Shown here piece by piece: positions 43,087-51,337 of a DNA stretch of 64,000 nucleotides. The position numbers were made by a program, and so were the translations under genes. Source of the DNA: Paenibacillus artemisiicola (GTDB lineage: Bacteria; Bacillota; Bacilli; Paenibacillales; Paenibacillaceae). The notes under the pieces were generated by a model, which was given only the letters and a program-made list of their open reading frames with translations, ran no database searches and had not been told where the DNA came from. Location of the stretch: the NCBI RefSeq assembly GCF_017652985.1, contig NZ_JAGGDJ010000021.1, positions 1 through 64,000 on the forward strand. Direction: 5' to 3'. Each line of letters starts with the position of its first letter. The first letter of the stretch is position 1.

Positions 43087-44753
43087 CCGCGAACGCCCCG
43101 GCCTTCGAATGGCGCTGCTTGTCCCCGCTTGCGAAGGTGTTCCCGGACGAGGAACCGGCGGCCGCCCGGGAAGAGGGCTCGGCGCTGATCGGCGAGCACG
43201 TCTCGTTTCAGGTGGCGTACCGGTCCGCGGCGCTGCTTCGGCGCATCCGGGTCGACGTCGAGACGGCGCTTCCGGGCACCGTCTCCGTCCGCGCCGTCGG
43301 GCTCGTGCCGTCGGAGCTGCCGAATTACGCCGACCACGACGGCTACGTGCTGCGGACGGCGCCGGGGCTGTATCCCGACCCCCTGTACCCGCTCGGGGCG
43401 GACGGGGTGCACGCGCCGCCCGGGCAATGGCGGGCCGTATGGGTCACGGTCCGGCCGGAAGGCGCCGGCGCGGCCGGCGTTCATCCGATCCGGGTCCGGT
43501 TCGCGGACGAGGCGGGCCTTCCGCTCGGCGAAGCCTGCTTCCGGCTCGCCGTCCACGGGGCGGAGCTGCCGGAGCAGGAGCTGCTGCACACGGAATGGTT
43601 TTACGCGGATTGCCTGGCGACGCAGTACAAGACGGCGATGTTCTCGGAGGCGCACTGGGCGCTGATCGAAGCCTACGCGCGGTTCTACGCCGAGCACGGG
43701 ATGAACATGATCTTGACGCCGCTGTTCTCGCCTCCGCTCGAGCTCGATCCCGGCCGGGAGCGCCCGACCGTGCAGCTGGTCGGCGTGCGCCGGGACGGGG
43801 AGCGGTACGCGTTCGATTTCGCCCGCTTGGCGCGCTGGGTGGACGTCTGCCGGAGCGCGGGCGTCGCGCATTTCGAGTTCGCGCATCTGTTCACGCAGTG
43901 GGGCGCGAAGCATGCTCCGAAGATCATGGCCGGCACGGAAGGAGGCGAAGAGCGGATCTTCGGCTGGGAGAGCGACGCGGACGGACCGGCGTACCGGGCG
44001 TTCCTCGCGCAGTTCGTGCCCGAGCTGCTGGCGTTCGTCCGCGGGCAGGGACTGGAGGAGCGCGTCTGGTTCCACGTCTCGGACGAGCCGTGGATCGGGG
44101 ACATGCCGCATTACGAGCGGGCGAGCAAGCTGCTGCGGTCGCTGATCGGGGACTATCCCGTGCTCGACGCGCTCTCGGACTACCGGTTCTACGACGAAGG
44201 GCTGCTCTCGCATCCGGTCGTCTCCACGGAGCATATCGACGTCTTCCTCGAACGCGGGGCCGATAATCTGTGGGCGTATTACTGCTGCTGCGAGTACAAG
44301 CACGGCGAGTCGAACCGGTTCATGGCGATGCCGTCCGAGCGGACGCGGATCATCGGGGCGCAGCTGTACAAGTTCGGGCTGCAGGGCTTCCTCCATTGGG
44401 GCTTCAACCACTGGTATTCGCAGCGGTCGCGCAAGGCGATCGATCCGTACGCGTGCACGGACGCGGACCTCGGCTTTCCGTCGGGGGACGCGTTCCTGGT
44501 CTATCCGGGCGCGGACGGTCCGGTCGGCTCCGTCCGCCTCGAGCTGCTGCGAAGCGCGATGCAGGACGCGCGGGCGCTCCGGCTGCTGGAGCGTCTGTCC
44601 GGCCGGGAGGCGGCGATCCGATGCCTGGAGGAAGACGCGGAGGAGCCGCTCACGTTCCGGCAGTACCCGCGAGACCCGGCTTGGCTGCTCGGGATGCGGG
44701 AGCGGGTGAACCGGCGAATCGCGGAAGCGGCGGCCGGGGACTGCATCCATTGA
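43083..44753 (+). CDS. second DUF4091 / GH123-like protein (paralogue)
   Basis: 556 residues with the same layout as the preceding protein. VWFHVSDEPWIGDMPHYERA near 334 holds the Asp-Glu pair; WAYYCCCEYKHGESNRFMAM, FGLQGFLHWGFNHWYSQRSR and LVYPGADGPVGSVRLELLRS match equivalent blocks. The two are clearly diverged, suggesting an old duplication with different substrates or a heteromeric enzyme. No signal peptide is visible. ATG 43083 overlaps the previous stop (ATGA) and is preceded by AAGGAGGGG. It ends just before a large bidirectional hairpin. Confidence 0.8.
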   Translation: MTANAPAFEWRCLSPLAKVFPDEEPAAAREEGSALIGEHVSFQVAYRSAALLRRIRVDVETALPGTVSVRAVGLVPSELPNYADHDGYVLRTAPGLYPDPLYPLGADGVHAPPGQWRAVWVTVRPEGAGAAGVHPIRVRFADEAGLPLGEACFRLAVHGAELPEQELLHTEWFYADCLATQYKTAMFSEAHWALIEAYARFYAEHGMNMILTPLFSPPLELDPGRERPTVQLVGVRRDGERYAFDFARLARWVDVCRSAGVAHFEFAHLFTQWGAKHAPKIMAGTEGGEERIFGWESDADGPAYRAFLAQFVPELLAFVRGQGLEERVWFHVSDEPWIGDMPHYERASKLLRSLIGDYPVLDALSDYRFYDEGLLSHPVVSTEHIDVFLERGADNLWAYYCCCEYKHGESNRFMAMPSERTRIIGAQLYKFGLQGFLHWGFNHWYSQRSRKAIDPYACTDADLGFPSGDAFLVYPGADGPVGSVRLELLRSAMQDARALRLLERLSGREAAIRCLEEDAEEPLTFRQYPRDPAWLLGMRERVNRRIAEAAAGDCIH

Positions 44754-44836
44754 GCGAAGCCTTCGGGTAAAGCCGGAGGCCGAGCGCCCGGCAGCCGCGG
44801 GCGCATCGGAAGCGCACGATAGCTAGCCGCTTAACG

Positions 44837-44890
44837 GCAAAACAGCCCTCCCGCGCCAAACCGAAACCGGTTTGGCGGGGAGGGCTGTTC
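44837..44890 (-). terminator. long hairpin terminator, probably bidirectional
   Basis: AACAGCCCTCC plus GCCAAACCG pairs with CGGTTTGGC plus GGAGGGCTGTT over more than 20 bp. On the minus strand it runs into TTTT, ending the collagen-like gene. It also lies downstream of the second DUF4091 gene. Confidence 0.85.
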
Positions 44891-44941
44891 GGCGTGCCGC
44901 GGAATCGCCGGACGCGGGAGGGCTTGCGGCCGCCGGCCGGA

Positions 44942-46027
44942 TCAGCCCTGCTCTTCCGCTTCCAGCCGCTGCAGCTCCGCGAAGTTGTTCTCGACCTGGC
45001 TCGCGTAGTCGAAGGCGGCCTCGTCGGCGCGCGGTCCGCGCACGAAGAGCTCCAGGCCGACGAAGTCGCCGGCGCGCACGGGGAGGAAGAGCAGCGTTTG
45101 CGGAATCGGGCGGCCGTTCAGGCGGACGATGACCTCGACGTTGCCGGCGATGACGACGCCGTCCACGGCGACGATGCGGCCGTTATTGGCGAAGCGGACG
45201 ATGCCGGTGCTCGCCAGCGCCTGGCCGACGTTCATGCCGGGGAAGTGCCGCACATTGAAGGCGCTGGTCAGCCACGGGAAGAAGCCGCCGCCGTTCACGA
45301 AGACGCGGACGAAGCCGAACGCCGGCGGCGGGAACGGCCCCGGGCCCGGAATCGGGATAGGAATCGGAATCGGGAACGGAAGCGGGAACGGCCCGGGGAA
45401 CGGCGGGAACGGACCGGGCCCGGGGAACGGCGGCGGCGGAGGCGGGAAGCCGGGGCCGCCGGGGAATCCCGGACCGCCGGGTCCGCCCGGGAATCCGGGA
45501 CCGCCAGGGCCGCCGGGGAATCCGGGACCGCCAGGGCCGCCGGGGAATCCCGGACCGCCGGGTCCGCCCGGGAATCCGGGGCCGCCAGGGCCGCCAGGGA
45601 ATCCCGGACCGCCAGGGCCGCCGGGGAAACCAGGGCCGCCGGGTCCGCCGGGGAATCCGGGACCGCCGGGGCCGCCGGGGAATCCAGGACCGCCGGGCAT
45701 TCCGGGGAATCCCGGACCGCCAGGGCCGCCGGGACCGCCAGGGCCGCCGGGCATGCCGGGGAATCCCGGACCGCCGGGGCCGCCAGGGAATCCCGGACCG
45801 CCAGGGCCGCCGGGGCCGCCGGGGAATCCCGGACCGCCGGGACCGCCGGGGAATCCCGGACCGCCGGGCATTCCGGGGAATCCCGGACCGCCGGGGCCGC
45901 CGGGAAATCCAGGGCCGCCAGGGCCTCCGGGCAGCGGGGTCATGCCGCGCGGGCCGCCACAGCCGCAGCCTCTGTTCCGATCGGGGTAGCCCTCGGGCGC
46001 GCCGGGAACAAACGTATAGTTGTACAT
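44942..46027 (-). CDS. collagen-like protein with proline-rich hinge and C-terminal globular domain
   Basis: 361 residues. After an N-terminus MYNYTFVPGAPEGYPDRNRG with a CGCGG motif, about 165 residues (34-200) are Gly-X-Y collagen repeats, mostly GGPGGPGFP and GGPGGPGGPGFP. A proline-rich stretch (GPFPPFPGPFPLPFP, then IPIPIPIPGPGPFPPP) joins a C-terminal domain of about 120 residues (FVRVFVNGGGFFPWLTSAF, GMNVGQALASTGIVRF, VEVIVRLNGRPIPQTLLFLP). That domain resembles DUF4430-like ligand folds by eye only. No classical signal peptide is seen, as in spore-coat or exosporium collagen-like proteins such as BclA; a spore-surface role is inference. ATG 46027 follows AAGGAG by 8 nt. Confidence 0.82.
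   Translation of the reverse strand: MYNYTFVPGAPEGYPDRNRGCGCGGPRGMTPLPGGPGGPGFPGGPGGPGFPGMPGGPGFPGGPGGPGFPGGPGGPGGPGFPGGPGGPGFPGMPGGPGGPGGPGGPGFPGMPGGPGFPGGPGGPGFPGGPGGPGFPGGPGGPGFPGGPGGPGFPGGPGGPGFPGGPGGPGFPGGPGGPGFPGGPGGPGFPGGPGFPPPPPPFPGPGPFPPFPGPFPLPFPIPIPIPIPGPGPFPPPAFGFVRVFVNGGGFFPWLTSAFNVRHFPGMNVGQALASTGIVRFANNGRIVAVDGVVIAGNVEVIVRLNGRPIPQTLLFLPVRAGDFVGLELFVRGPRADEAAFDYASQVENNFAELQRLEAEEQG
45440..45945. repeat. Gly-X-Y coding tandem repeat (9/27-bp units)
   Basis: GC-rich repeats of 9 bp, often grouped as 27 bp such as CCGGGGAATCCCGGACCGCC, encode the collagen stretch on the minus strand. Repeat number is likely to vary between strains by slippage. Confidence 0.88.
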
Positions 46028-46175
46028 GAGTCGGTCTCCTTTTTGCACGCAAGGATGGGTGAATATCTCGGTTCAGTTTATGCGGCAGGAGCCTATCCCG
46101 TGTCGGTTTTCGCCAAGCCCGACTATCTCCGCCCCCGCCGGTATACATATAGAAGGACGAAAGGCGGGATGAAGC

Positions 46176-47009
46176 GTGGGGAGCTACATCGAAACGGAAG
46201 CGAACGTCAAGCTGTACGTCGAGGACGTCGGGCAGGGAAGGCCGGTCGTCTTTCTCCATGGGTGGCCGCTGAACGGCAAAATGTGGGAGTACCAGTGGAA
46301 CGTCGTGCCGAAGCACGGCTACCGCTGCATCCGCATCGACCTGCGGGGCTTCGGCCGTTCCGACGCGCCGCTCGGCGGTTATTCGTATAACCGGCTGGCC
46401 GACGACGTCCGCGTCGCGGCGGAGGCGCTCGGCCTGCAGGACGCCACGCTCGTCGGCTTCTCCATGGGCGGCGCGGTCGCCATCCGCTACATCGCCCGGC
46501 ATGCCGCGCGGCGCATGCGCGGGCTCGTGCTGGCGGCCGCGGCGGCGCCGCTCGCGACCAAGCATCCGGGCTTTCCGGACGGTCGCCCCAAAGCCTACTA
46601 CGACGCCATCATCCGGGGATTGGAAGCCGACCGTCCGAAGACGACGGCCGATTTCAACGGCGGCGTCTTCCATAAGCCCGTCAGCGGGCCGTTCCGGGCT
46701 TGGTTCGACGGGCTCGGCCTCGAGGCGTCCGCCTATGGCGCCATCCGGGGGATGCAGGCGGTGCGGGACGAGGATCTGCGCGGCGACCTGCCGCTGATCC
46801 GCGTGCCGACGACGATTCTGCACGGCAAATACGACGGCATCGTGCCGTTCAAGCTCGCCGAGCTGCTGCATCGCGGCATACCGGGCTCCGAGCTGGTGCC
46901 GTTCGAGGAGAGCGGCCACGGGTTGTTTTACGACGAGCGGGAGACGTTCGACCGGGAGCTGCTGAAGGCGCTGCAGGCGCAGACGCCGCCGGCCCGCCGG
47001 TACCGGTAG
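46176..47009 (+). CDS. alpha/beta hydrolase
   Basis: 277 residues of the chloroperoxidase/esterase-like alpha/beta hydrolase group. Visible are VVFLHGWPLNGKMWEYQW (oxyanion HGW), DLRGFGRSDAP, the nucleophile elbow VGFSMGGAVAIRYIA with Ser near 97, the acid in TILHGKYDGIVPF near 222 and His in EESGHGLFYDE near 250. All three catalytic residues are present; the substrate is unknown. The GTG start at 46176 has only a GGCGGG-like site. It diverges from the collagen-like gene and ends in a complex terminator. Confidence 0.88.
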   Translation: MGSYIETEANVKLYVEDVGQGRPVVFLHGWPLNGKMWEYQWNVVPKHGYRCIRIDLRGFGRSDAPLGGYSYNRLADDVRVAAEALGLQDATLVGFSMGGAVAIRYIARHAARRMRGLVLAAAAAPLATKHPGFPDGRPKAYYDAIIRGLEADRPKTTADFNGGVFHKPVSGPFRAWFDGLGLEASAYGAIRGMQAVRDEDLRGDLPLIRVPTTILHGKYDGIVPFKLAELLHRGIPGSELVPFEESGHGLFYDERETFDRELLKALQAQTPPARRYR

Positions 47010-47024
47010 CTTAAGGCGGCGCGC

Positions 47025-47115
47025 AAAAAGGCAGCGGAACCTTGAACAACCTCTCGTTTATCGGACGTAGTCCGCTAATTGAGAGGCGGTTCAACCTCGT
47101 TCGGCTGCCTTTTTT
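47025..47115 (+). terminator. long compound hairpin terminator
   Basis: Nested arms pair across about 90 nt: AAAAGGCAGC with GCTGCCTTTT, TTGAAC with GTTCAA, CCTCTC with GAGAGG, and CGGAC with GTCCG at the tip. Six T end it. It is far larger than a minimal terminator and looks like a mobile or repeated hairpin element used as one. Confidence 0.82.
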
Positions 47116-47153
47116 GCTCCGCGCGCCGGTGCACGCGCATTGCGTTTTCGCGC

Positions 47154-47597
47154 TCAATCGCCCCTGTAAATCAACCCCCGCAGCGTCTTCGCCTCCTGCT
47201 CGGAAATCTCCCAGCCCTGCGAGCTATGCTCCGAGTCGACGAGCAGCCCCTTCCAGCCGTCCTCGTCTTCGATGTTGAGCACGCAATCTTTCTGCGAGCC
47301 ATTCTCGAAGTAAAGCCGCATTCGGAATAACGCCCCGTAATCGAGCGCGCCGTCCATTTTTTTCGCATGGCCCAAGACCTGCACGAACGTGCGGATCTCG
47401 CCTTCGTCCGAGATCATCCTAGACTGGAACGGCGGCTTATCCATCCGTTGACACAGCTCCGCGCAGGTCAGCTCGATCTTCGTCACGGCGCTGCCGGGCA
47501 GGCTCGCCTTGAACCGTTCGGCGCCGGACGAGCAGCCCGACGCCGCGAGCGCGAGCAGCAGTACCGGAAGCAGCAGGTACCGTTTGTGCTTTCGCAT
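47154..47597 (-). CDS. putative lipoprotein of unknown function
   Basis: 147 residues with a lipoprotein signal (RYLLLPVLLLALAASGCSS; lipobox ASGC, Cys22). The mature part is small, charged and contains ELTCAELCQRMDKPPFQSRM and MRLYFENGSQKDCVLNIEDE. I recognise no named domain. GGGGGAG lies 4 nt before the ATG. It stands alone, converging on the alpha/beta hydrolase gene. Confidence 0.75.
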   Translation of the reverse strand: MRKHKRYLLLPVLLLALAASGCSSGAERFKASLPGSAVTKIELTCAELCQRMDKPPFQSRMISDEGEIRTFVQVLGHAKKMDGALDYGALFRMRLYFENGSQKDCVLNIEDEDGWKGLLVDSEHSSQGWEISEQEAKTLRGLIYRGD

Positions 47598-47824
47598 AAG
47601 ACTCCCCCATTCTTTTCCAGCTTATGTCTTCTTAGACGGCGGCAAACGCGAGAAGGTTCCGGGCGAACCGAGCCGATTTCCGCGATTTCCCATTGGTTCC
47701 TTCAAGCGGAAGAGACAGCGAAGCCGAGGCCCTCGGACGAGCCAGGACGTTCCGGCGCCCGAAAGAATCCCCTTGACGATTTCGGTTATAATGTACCTAT
47801 TTGGCAGCATAAGGGGGAAGCGGC

Positions 47825-49402
47825 ATGTCGAATTACTGCAAGGTGCTGATCGTCGACGACGAGGCGCTGATCCGGCAGGGCATCAAGCATTATATGAATT
47901 GGGAGCAGGAAGGCTTCCGGATCGTCGGCGAGGCGGCGAACGGGAAGGAGGCGCTTGCTCTCGTCGGGGAGCTGCGGCCGCACATCGTGCTGACGGACCT
48001 CGTCATGCCCGTCATGGACGGGGAAGAGCTGACGCGGCAGATCAAGCTGCGCCATCCGGAGATCGAGGTGATCGTCCTGAGCAGCTTCGGCGATTTCGAT
48101 TCCGTGCGCGCGACGTTCCAGAGCGGCGTGCGCGATTATATTTTGAAACCGAAGCTCGAAACCGGGCATATGCTGGAGGTTCTGAAGGCGGCCGCCGCGA
48201 AGATCCCGGAACTGCAAGCCGGCGGCGACGCGGAGCGGCGCGGTCCCTCGGTGGACGCGGCGCTCGAGCGGCTGCTCTCCGGCTACGGGGCGGAGGGCGC
48301 GCGGGACGAGCTGGCCGCGGCCTTCCCGCACGGCGCGTTCTGCCTGCTCGGCGCGGACGTGCGCGGCCGGCCGAACGCCAAGCGGCTGGCCGCCGCGATC
48401 CGGGAGCGCATCGAAGCGGAGCTCGGCAACCACGCGCCGGCCCACCGGGTCGCGTACCGGGGGCTCGCGTCCGAGCAGGCGGCGGCGCTCGTGCTCGTCA
48501 ACCTCGACGAGCAGGCGCTCGGCCTGCTGCCGATCTGGGCGCGGGCGATGGCGGGCGCGCCGGAGCTGGCCGAGGCCGGCTCGGCGCTGGTCGTCGGCGA
48601 GCCGTTCGCGGAGCTGGCGCGCCTCGAGTCCGCCTACCGGGACGGCCTGCTCCGGCTGATGGACGCCGCGTTCTATCTCGGCGGGCGGAAGCTGCTGCTG
48701 CACAACGAGCTGCCGGAGCCGGCGCAAGCGCAGGAGCCGTTCAACCTGAACCGGTTCACCGACCTGTTCAAGCGGGAGCGCTTCGACGCGGCGTTCGACT
48801 ACGTGCGCGCGTTCATGCGGGCGTATCGGGCGGATTACGCCACGGACGTCTTCGCGTTCAAGTCGTTCCTCAACAACCTGATGTTCAACGTCGCGGTGCT
48901 GCTCGGCAACATGGGGTACGATGCCCGGCCGCTCGAGAGCAAGAAGTACGACTATTTCAAGGCGATCGAGGAAGCCCGGAGCGCGGAAGCCGCGTCGGAG
49001 CTGCTGGACGCGTACGTCGCGGAAGCGCGGGCGTGCATCGCCGCCAAGCACGAGCAGGCCGGCAACGCGAACATGAAGCGGCTGCTGGACTATATTCACG
49101 AGCATTACGCGGAGCCGCTCAACCTGACGGAGATGGCGAAGCATTTCCACTTCAATCCGTCCTACCTGTCCAGCTACTTCTCCGCGCATCATAACGAAGG
49201 CTTCGTCGACTACGTGCACCGCGTCCGGCTCGAGAAAGCCGAGGAGCTGCTGCGCGCCGGCGAAGCGTCGATCTCGGAGATCAGCGGCCTGGTCGGCTAT
49301 TCCGACCACAGTTATTTCTGCAAGGTGTTCAAGAAGCACGCCGGCCTGTCGCCGAGCCGTTACCGGCAGCAAGCCCTGCTGGACAACGGAGCGAAGCCAT
49401 GA
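47825..49402 (+). CDS. YesN-type response regulator (REC + AraC)
   Basis: Controls the sugar operon that follows, with the kinase downstream as partner. The 525 residues start with a receiver domain (KVLIVDDEALIRQGIKHYMN; Asp near 57 in HIVLTDLVMPVMDGEELTRQ; Lys in DYILKPKLE). A long middle region follows. The AraC domain is at about 417-520 (PLNLTEMAKHFHFNPSYLSS, ISEISGLVGYSDHSYFCKVF, KKHAGLSPSRYRQQ). Unlike the 34-kb locus, the regulator comes before the kinase. AAGGGGGAA precedes the ATG; a TATAAT lies near 47787. Confidence 0.92.
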   Translation: MSNYCKVLIVDDEALIRQGIKHYMNWEQEGFRIVGEAANGKEALALVGELRPHIVLTDLVMPVMDGEELTRQIKLRHPEIEVIVLSSFGDFDSVRATFQSGVRDYILKPKLETGHMLEVLKAAAAKIPELQAGGDAERRGPSVDAALERLLSGYGAEGARDELAAAFPHGAFCLLGADVRGRPNAKRLAAAIRERIEAELGNHAPAHRVAYRGLASEQAAALVLVNLDEQALGLLPIWARAMAGAPELAEAGSALVVGEPFAELARLESAYRDGLLRLMDAAFYLGGRKLLLHNELPEPAQAQEPFNLNRFTDLFKRERFDAAFDYVRAFMRAYRADYATDVFAFKSFLNNLMFNVAVLLGNMGYDARPLESKKYDYFKAIEEARSAEAASELLDAYVAEARACIAAKHEQAGNANMKRLLDYIHEHYAEPLNLTEMAKHFHFNPSYLSSYFSAHHNEGFVDYVHRVRLEKAEELLRAGEASISEISGLVGYSDHSYFCKVFKKHAGLSPSRYRQQALLDNGAKP

Positions 49403-51180
49403 GAAGCGTATTGGATCGGTTCAAATACAACGGGCTGTTCGTCAAGCTGTTCGTCATCATGGCGGCCGGCATCGTCGCGGCTTCGATCACGACCACGTGG
49501 ACGACGATCAACATGTCGAGCCGCGTCTTCATGGACACGTTCAGCATCACGAATTCGAAGATCGTCGGCCAAATCCAGAGCAGCCTGGACTCGTTCAACT
49601 ATTCCATCATCCTGACGGCGAACAAAATCGCCCAGAGCGGCACGATCCGGCAGTTCCTCACCGAGGACGAAGGCGACTCCCGGGCGATGTTCAACGCTTA
49701 TTTCCAAATGGCGCAGCAAATGAACCGGTACCGCTCCAGCGTCGACGCGTACGACATCGGCATCACGGTCACCGGCGTCAACGGCCGGCGCTATTCCACG
49801 GACCGGTCGTACTGGCCCGTCGCGGACAGCGCCCTGCCCGGCCATCCCATCACGAAGCGCACGCTGGCCGAGCCGCGCAAGCTGCTCTATTCGTACGACG
49901 ACGCGGCCACGTCCGGCATTCAGGGGCTGACGCCGACGGTCATCGCGTCCAAGGCGCTCGTCGACCGGAGCGGCGACGTCTACGGCATGGTCTATTTCGC
50001 CGTGCGCGAGCCGTATTTCGCCGGCTTCTACGACGGCAACACGAGCGCGGGCAACGACGTCGCCGTGCTGGACAAGCAGGGCCGGATCGTGTCGTCCAAC
50101 CGCGCCGACTGGATCGGCCGCGGGGCCCCGGACCTGCTCGCGAGCGCGGAGGCGATCGACAAGAAGGGACTGCCTTACCTGAACGCCCGCGTCATGGGCA
50201 AGGACCAGCTGCTGCTCGCGAAGCAGCTCGGCGGCCTCGGCTTGTACATGGTCAACGTCATCGACAAGCGGCAGGTGCTCGGGCAGATGACCGACACGCC
50301 GCGGATCGCGCTGAGCGCGATGGCCATCGTGGCCGTGACCGTCCTGATCGTCTTCCTCGTCTCCCGCAACCTGACGAAATCCATGACCCGGCTCGTGAAG
50401 CAGATCTCGACGATCTCCAAGTACGAGTTCGACCGCCACGTCAAGGTCGACGGGAGCTACGAGACGCGGCAGCTCGCCCTCGCGTTCAACGCGATGATCG
50501 ACGAGCTGAACGACTACGTCGGCCGGCTCGTCGAGACGCAGAAGCAGCGGCGGAACGCGGAGCTGGAGGCGCTGCAGCAGCAGATCAACCCGCATTTCCT
50601 GTACAACACGCTCGCCTCGGTGAAGTTCATGGTGCAGCAGGGCAGCAAGGAGAAGGCGGCGGAGACGATCCACGCGCTCATCTCGCTGCTGCAGAACGCC
50701 ATCGGCAACGTCAGCGAGATGATCACGGTCCGGGAGGAGCTCGATAATCTGAAGAGCTACGTCCTGATCAATCAGGTGCGCTACGGCGAACGCATCCGCG
50801 TCAGCTACTTCATCGCGCCGGACTGCCTGGACTGCCGGATTCCGAAGCTGATGATCCAGCCGTTCATCGAGAACGCGTTCTTCCACGCCTTCAACGAGAA
50901 GCCGGAAGGATACATCCACATCATGGTCGCGCAGGAGAACGCGTCGCTCGTCTGCGAGGTGGTCGACAACGGCGACGGCATGAACCTGAGCGGCACGATG
51001 CCGAAGCAGGTGAGCAAGCGGCAGCTGTTCAGCGGCATCGGCGTGCGCAACGTCAACGACCGCATCAAGCTGCTGTTCGGCGAGAGCCACGGGGTCGAAA
51101 TCACGAGCAAGCCCGGCGAAGGGACGCGGGTCCGCATACGGATTCCGCTGCTGCGGCATAATAATTTTACAACTTTCTAA
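49399..51180 (+). CDS. YesM-type sensor histidine kinase
   Basis: 593 residues: N-terminal helix (about 14-34), an extracytoplasmic sensing region to about 300, a second helix (about 305-325, LSAMAIVAVTVLIVFLVSRN), HAMP region (LVKQISTISKYEFDRHVKVD), His_kinase motif ALQQQINPHFLYNTLASVKF with His near 398, and ATPase motifs MIQPFIENAFFHAFNEKPEG, VVDNGDGMNL and GIGVRNVNDRIKLLFG. The ATG overlaps the regulator stop (ATGA), so the two are translationally coupled. It likely reports on the sugar handled by the next operon. Confidence 0.92.
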   Translation: MRSVLDRFKYNGLFVKLFVIMAAGIVAASITTTWTTINMSSRVFMDTFSITNSKIVGQIQSSLDSFNYSIILTANKIAQSGTIRQFLTEDEGDSRAMFNAYFQMAQQMNRYRSSVDAYDIGITVTGVNGRRYSTDRSYWPVADSALPGHPITKRTLAEPRKLLYSYDDAATSGIQGLTPTVIASKALVDRSGDVYGMVYFAVREPYFAGFYDGNTSAGNDVAVLDKQGRIVSSNRADWIGRGAPDLLASAEAIDKKGLPYLNARVMGKDQLLLAKQLGGLGLYMVNVIDKRQVLGQMTDTPRIALSAMAIVAVTVLIVFLVSRNLTKSMTRLVKQISTISKYEFDRHVKVDGSYETRQLALAFNAMIDELNDYVGRLVETQKQRRNAELEALQQQINPHFLYNTLASVKFMVQQGSKEKAAETIHALISLLQNAIGNVSEMITVREELDNLKSYVLINQVRYGERIRVSYFIAPDCLDCRIPKLMIQPFIENAFFHAFNEKPEGYIHIMVAQENASLVCEVVDNGDGMNLSGTMPKQVSKRQLFSGIGVRNVNDRIKLLFGESHGVEITSKPGEGTRVRIRIPLLRHNNFTTF

Positions 51181-51197
51181 AGATTGTCCAAGCTGAC

Positions 51198-51211
51198 GGG
51201 TAACGCTTTCA
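51198..51211 (-). promoter_or_regulatory. cre-like site (1)
   Basis: On the minus strand TGAAAGCGTTACCC matches the cre consensus TGNAANCGNNNNCA except at the last position. It lies 127 bp upstream of the sugar-binding protein gene. Confidence 0.6.
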
Positions 51212-51270
51212 ATAACTCATAAGAATATGACAAGCCGTTGTAAAGATCGTCCTAACAAGCCCGAACGGGC

Positions 51271-51282
51271 GGGTGCTATCAT
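51271..51282 (+). promoter_or_regulatory. candidate extended -10 promoter TGCTATCAT
   Basis: TATCAT preceded by TG-C lies about 55 nt ahead of the binding protein start, between the two cre-like sites. No clear -35 is seen. Confidence 0.4.
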
Positions 51283-51296
51283 GAAATTGTAAGTTG

Positions 51297-51310
51297 CGGA
51301 AACGCTTACA
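51297..51310 (-). promoter_or_regulatory. cre-like site (2)
   Basis: On the minus strand TGTAAGCGTTTCCG matches the cre consensus except at the last position. It lies just downstream of the candidate -10, where CcpA binding could block elongation. Confidence 0.65.
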
Positions 51311-51337
51311 ATATACAGACAATCGGAGGTCTTGCAC

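Noticed and set aside
44894..46390. Plus-strand frame of about 498 codons across the collagen region
   Set aside because: It is the complement of the Gly-X-Y repeat; the minus-strand gene has the ribosome site, real collagen periodicity and a terminator.
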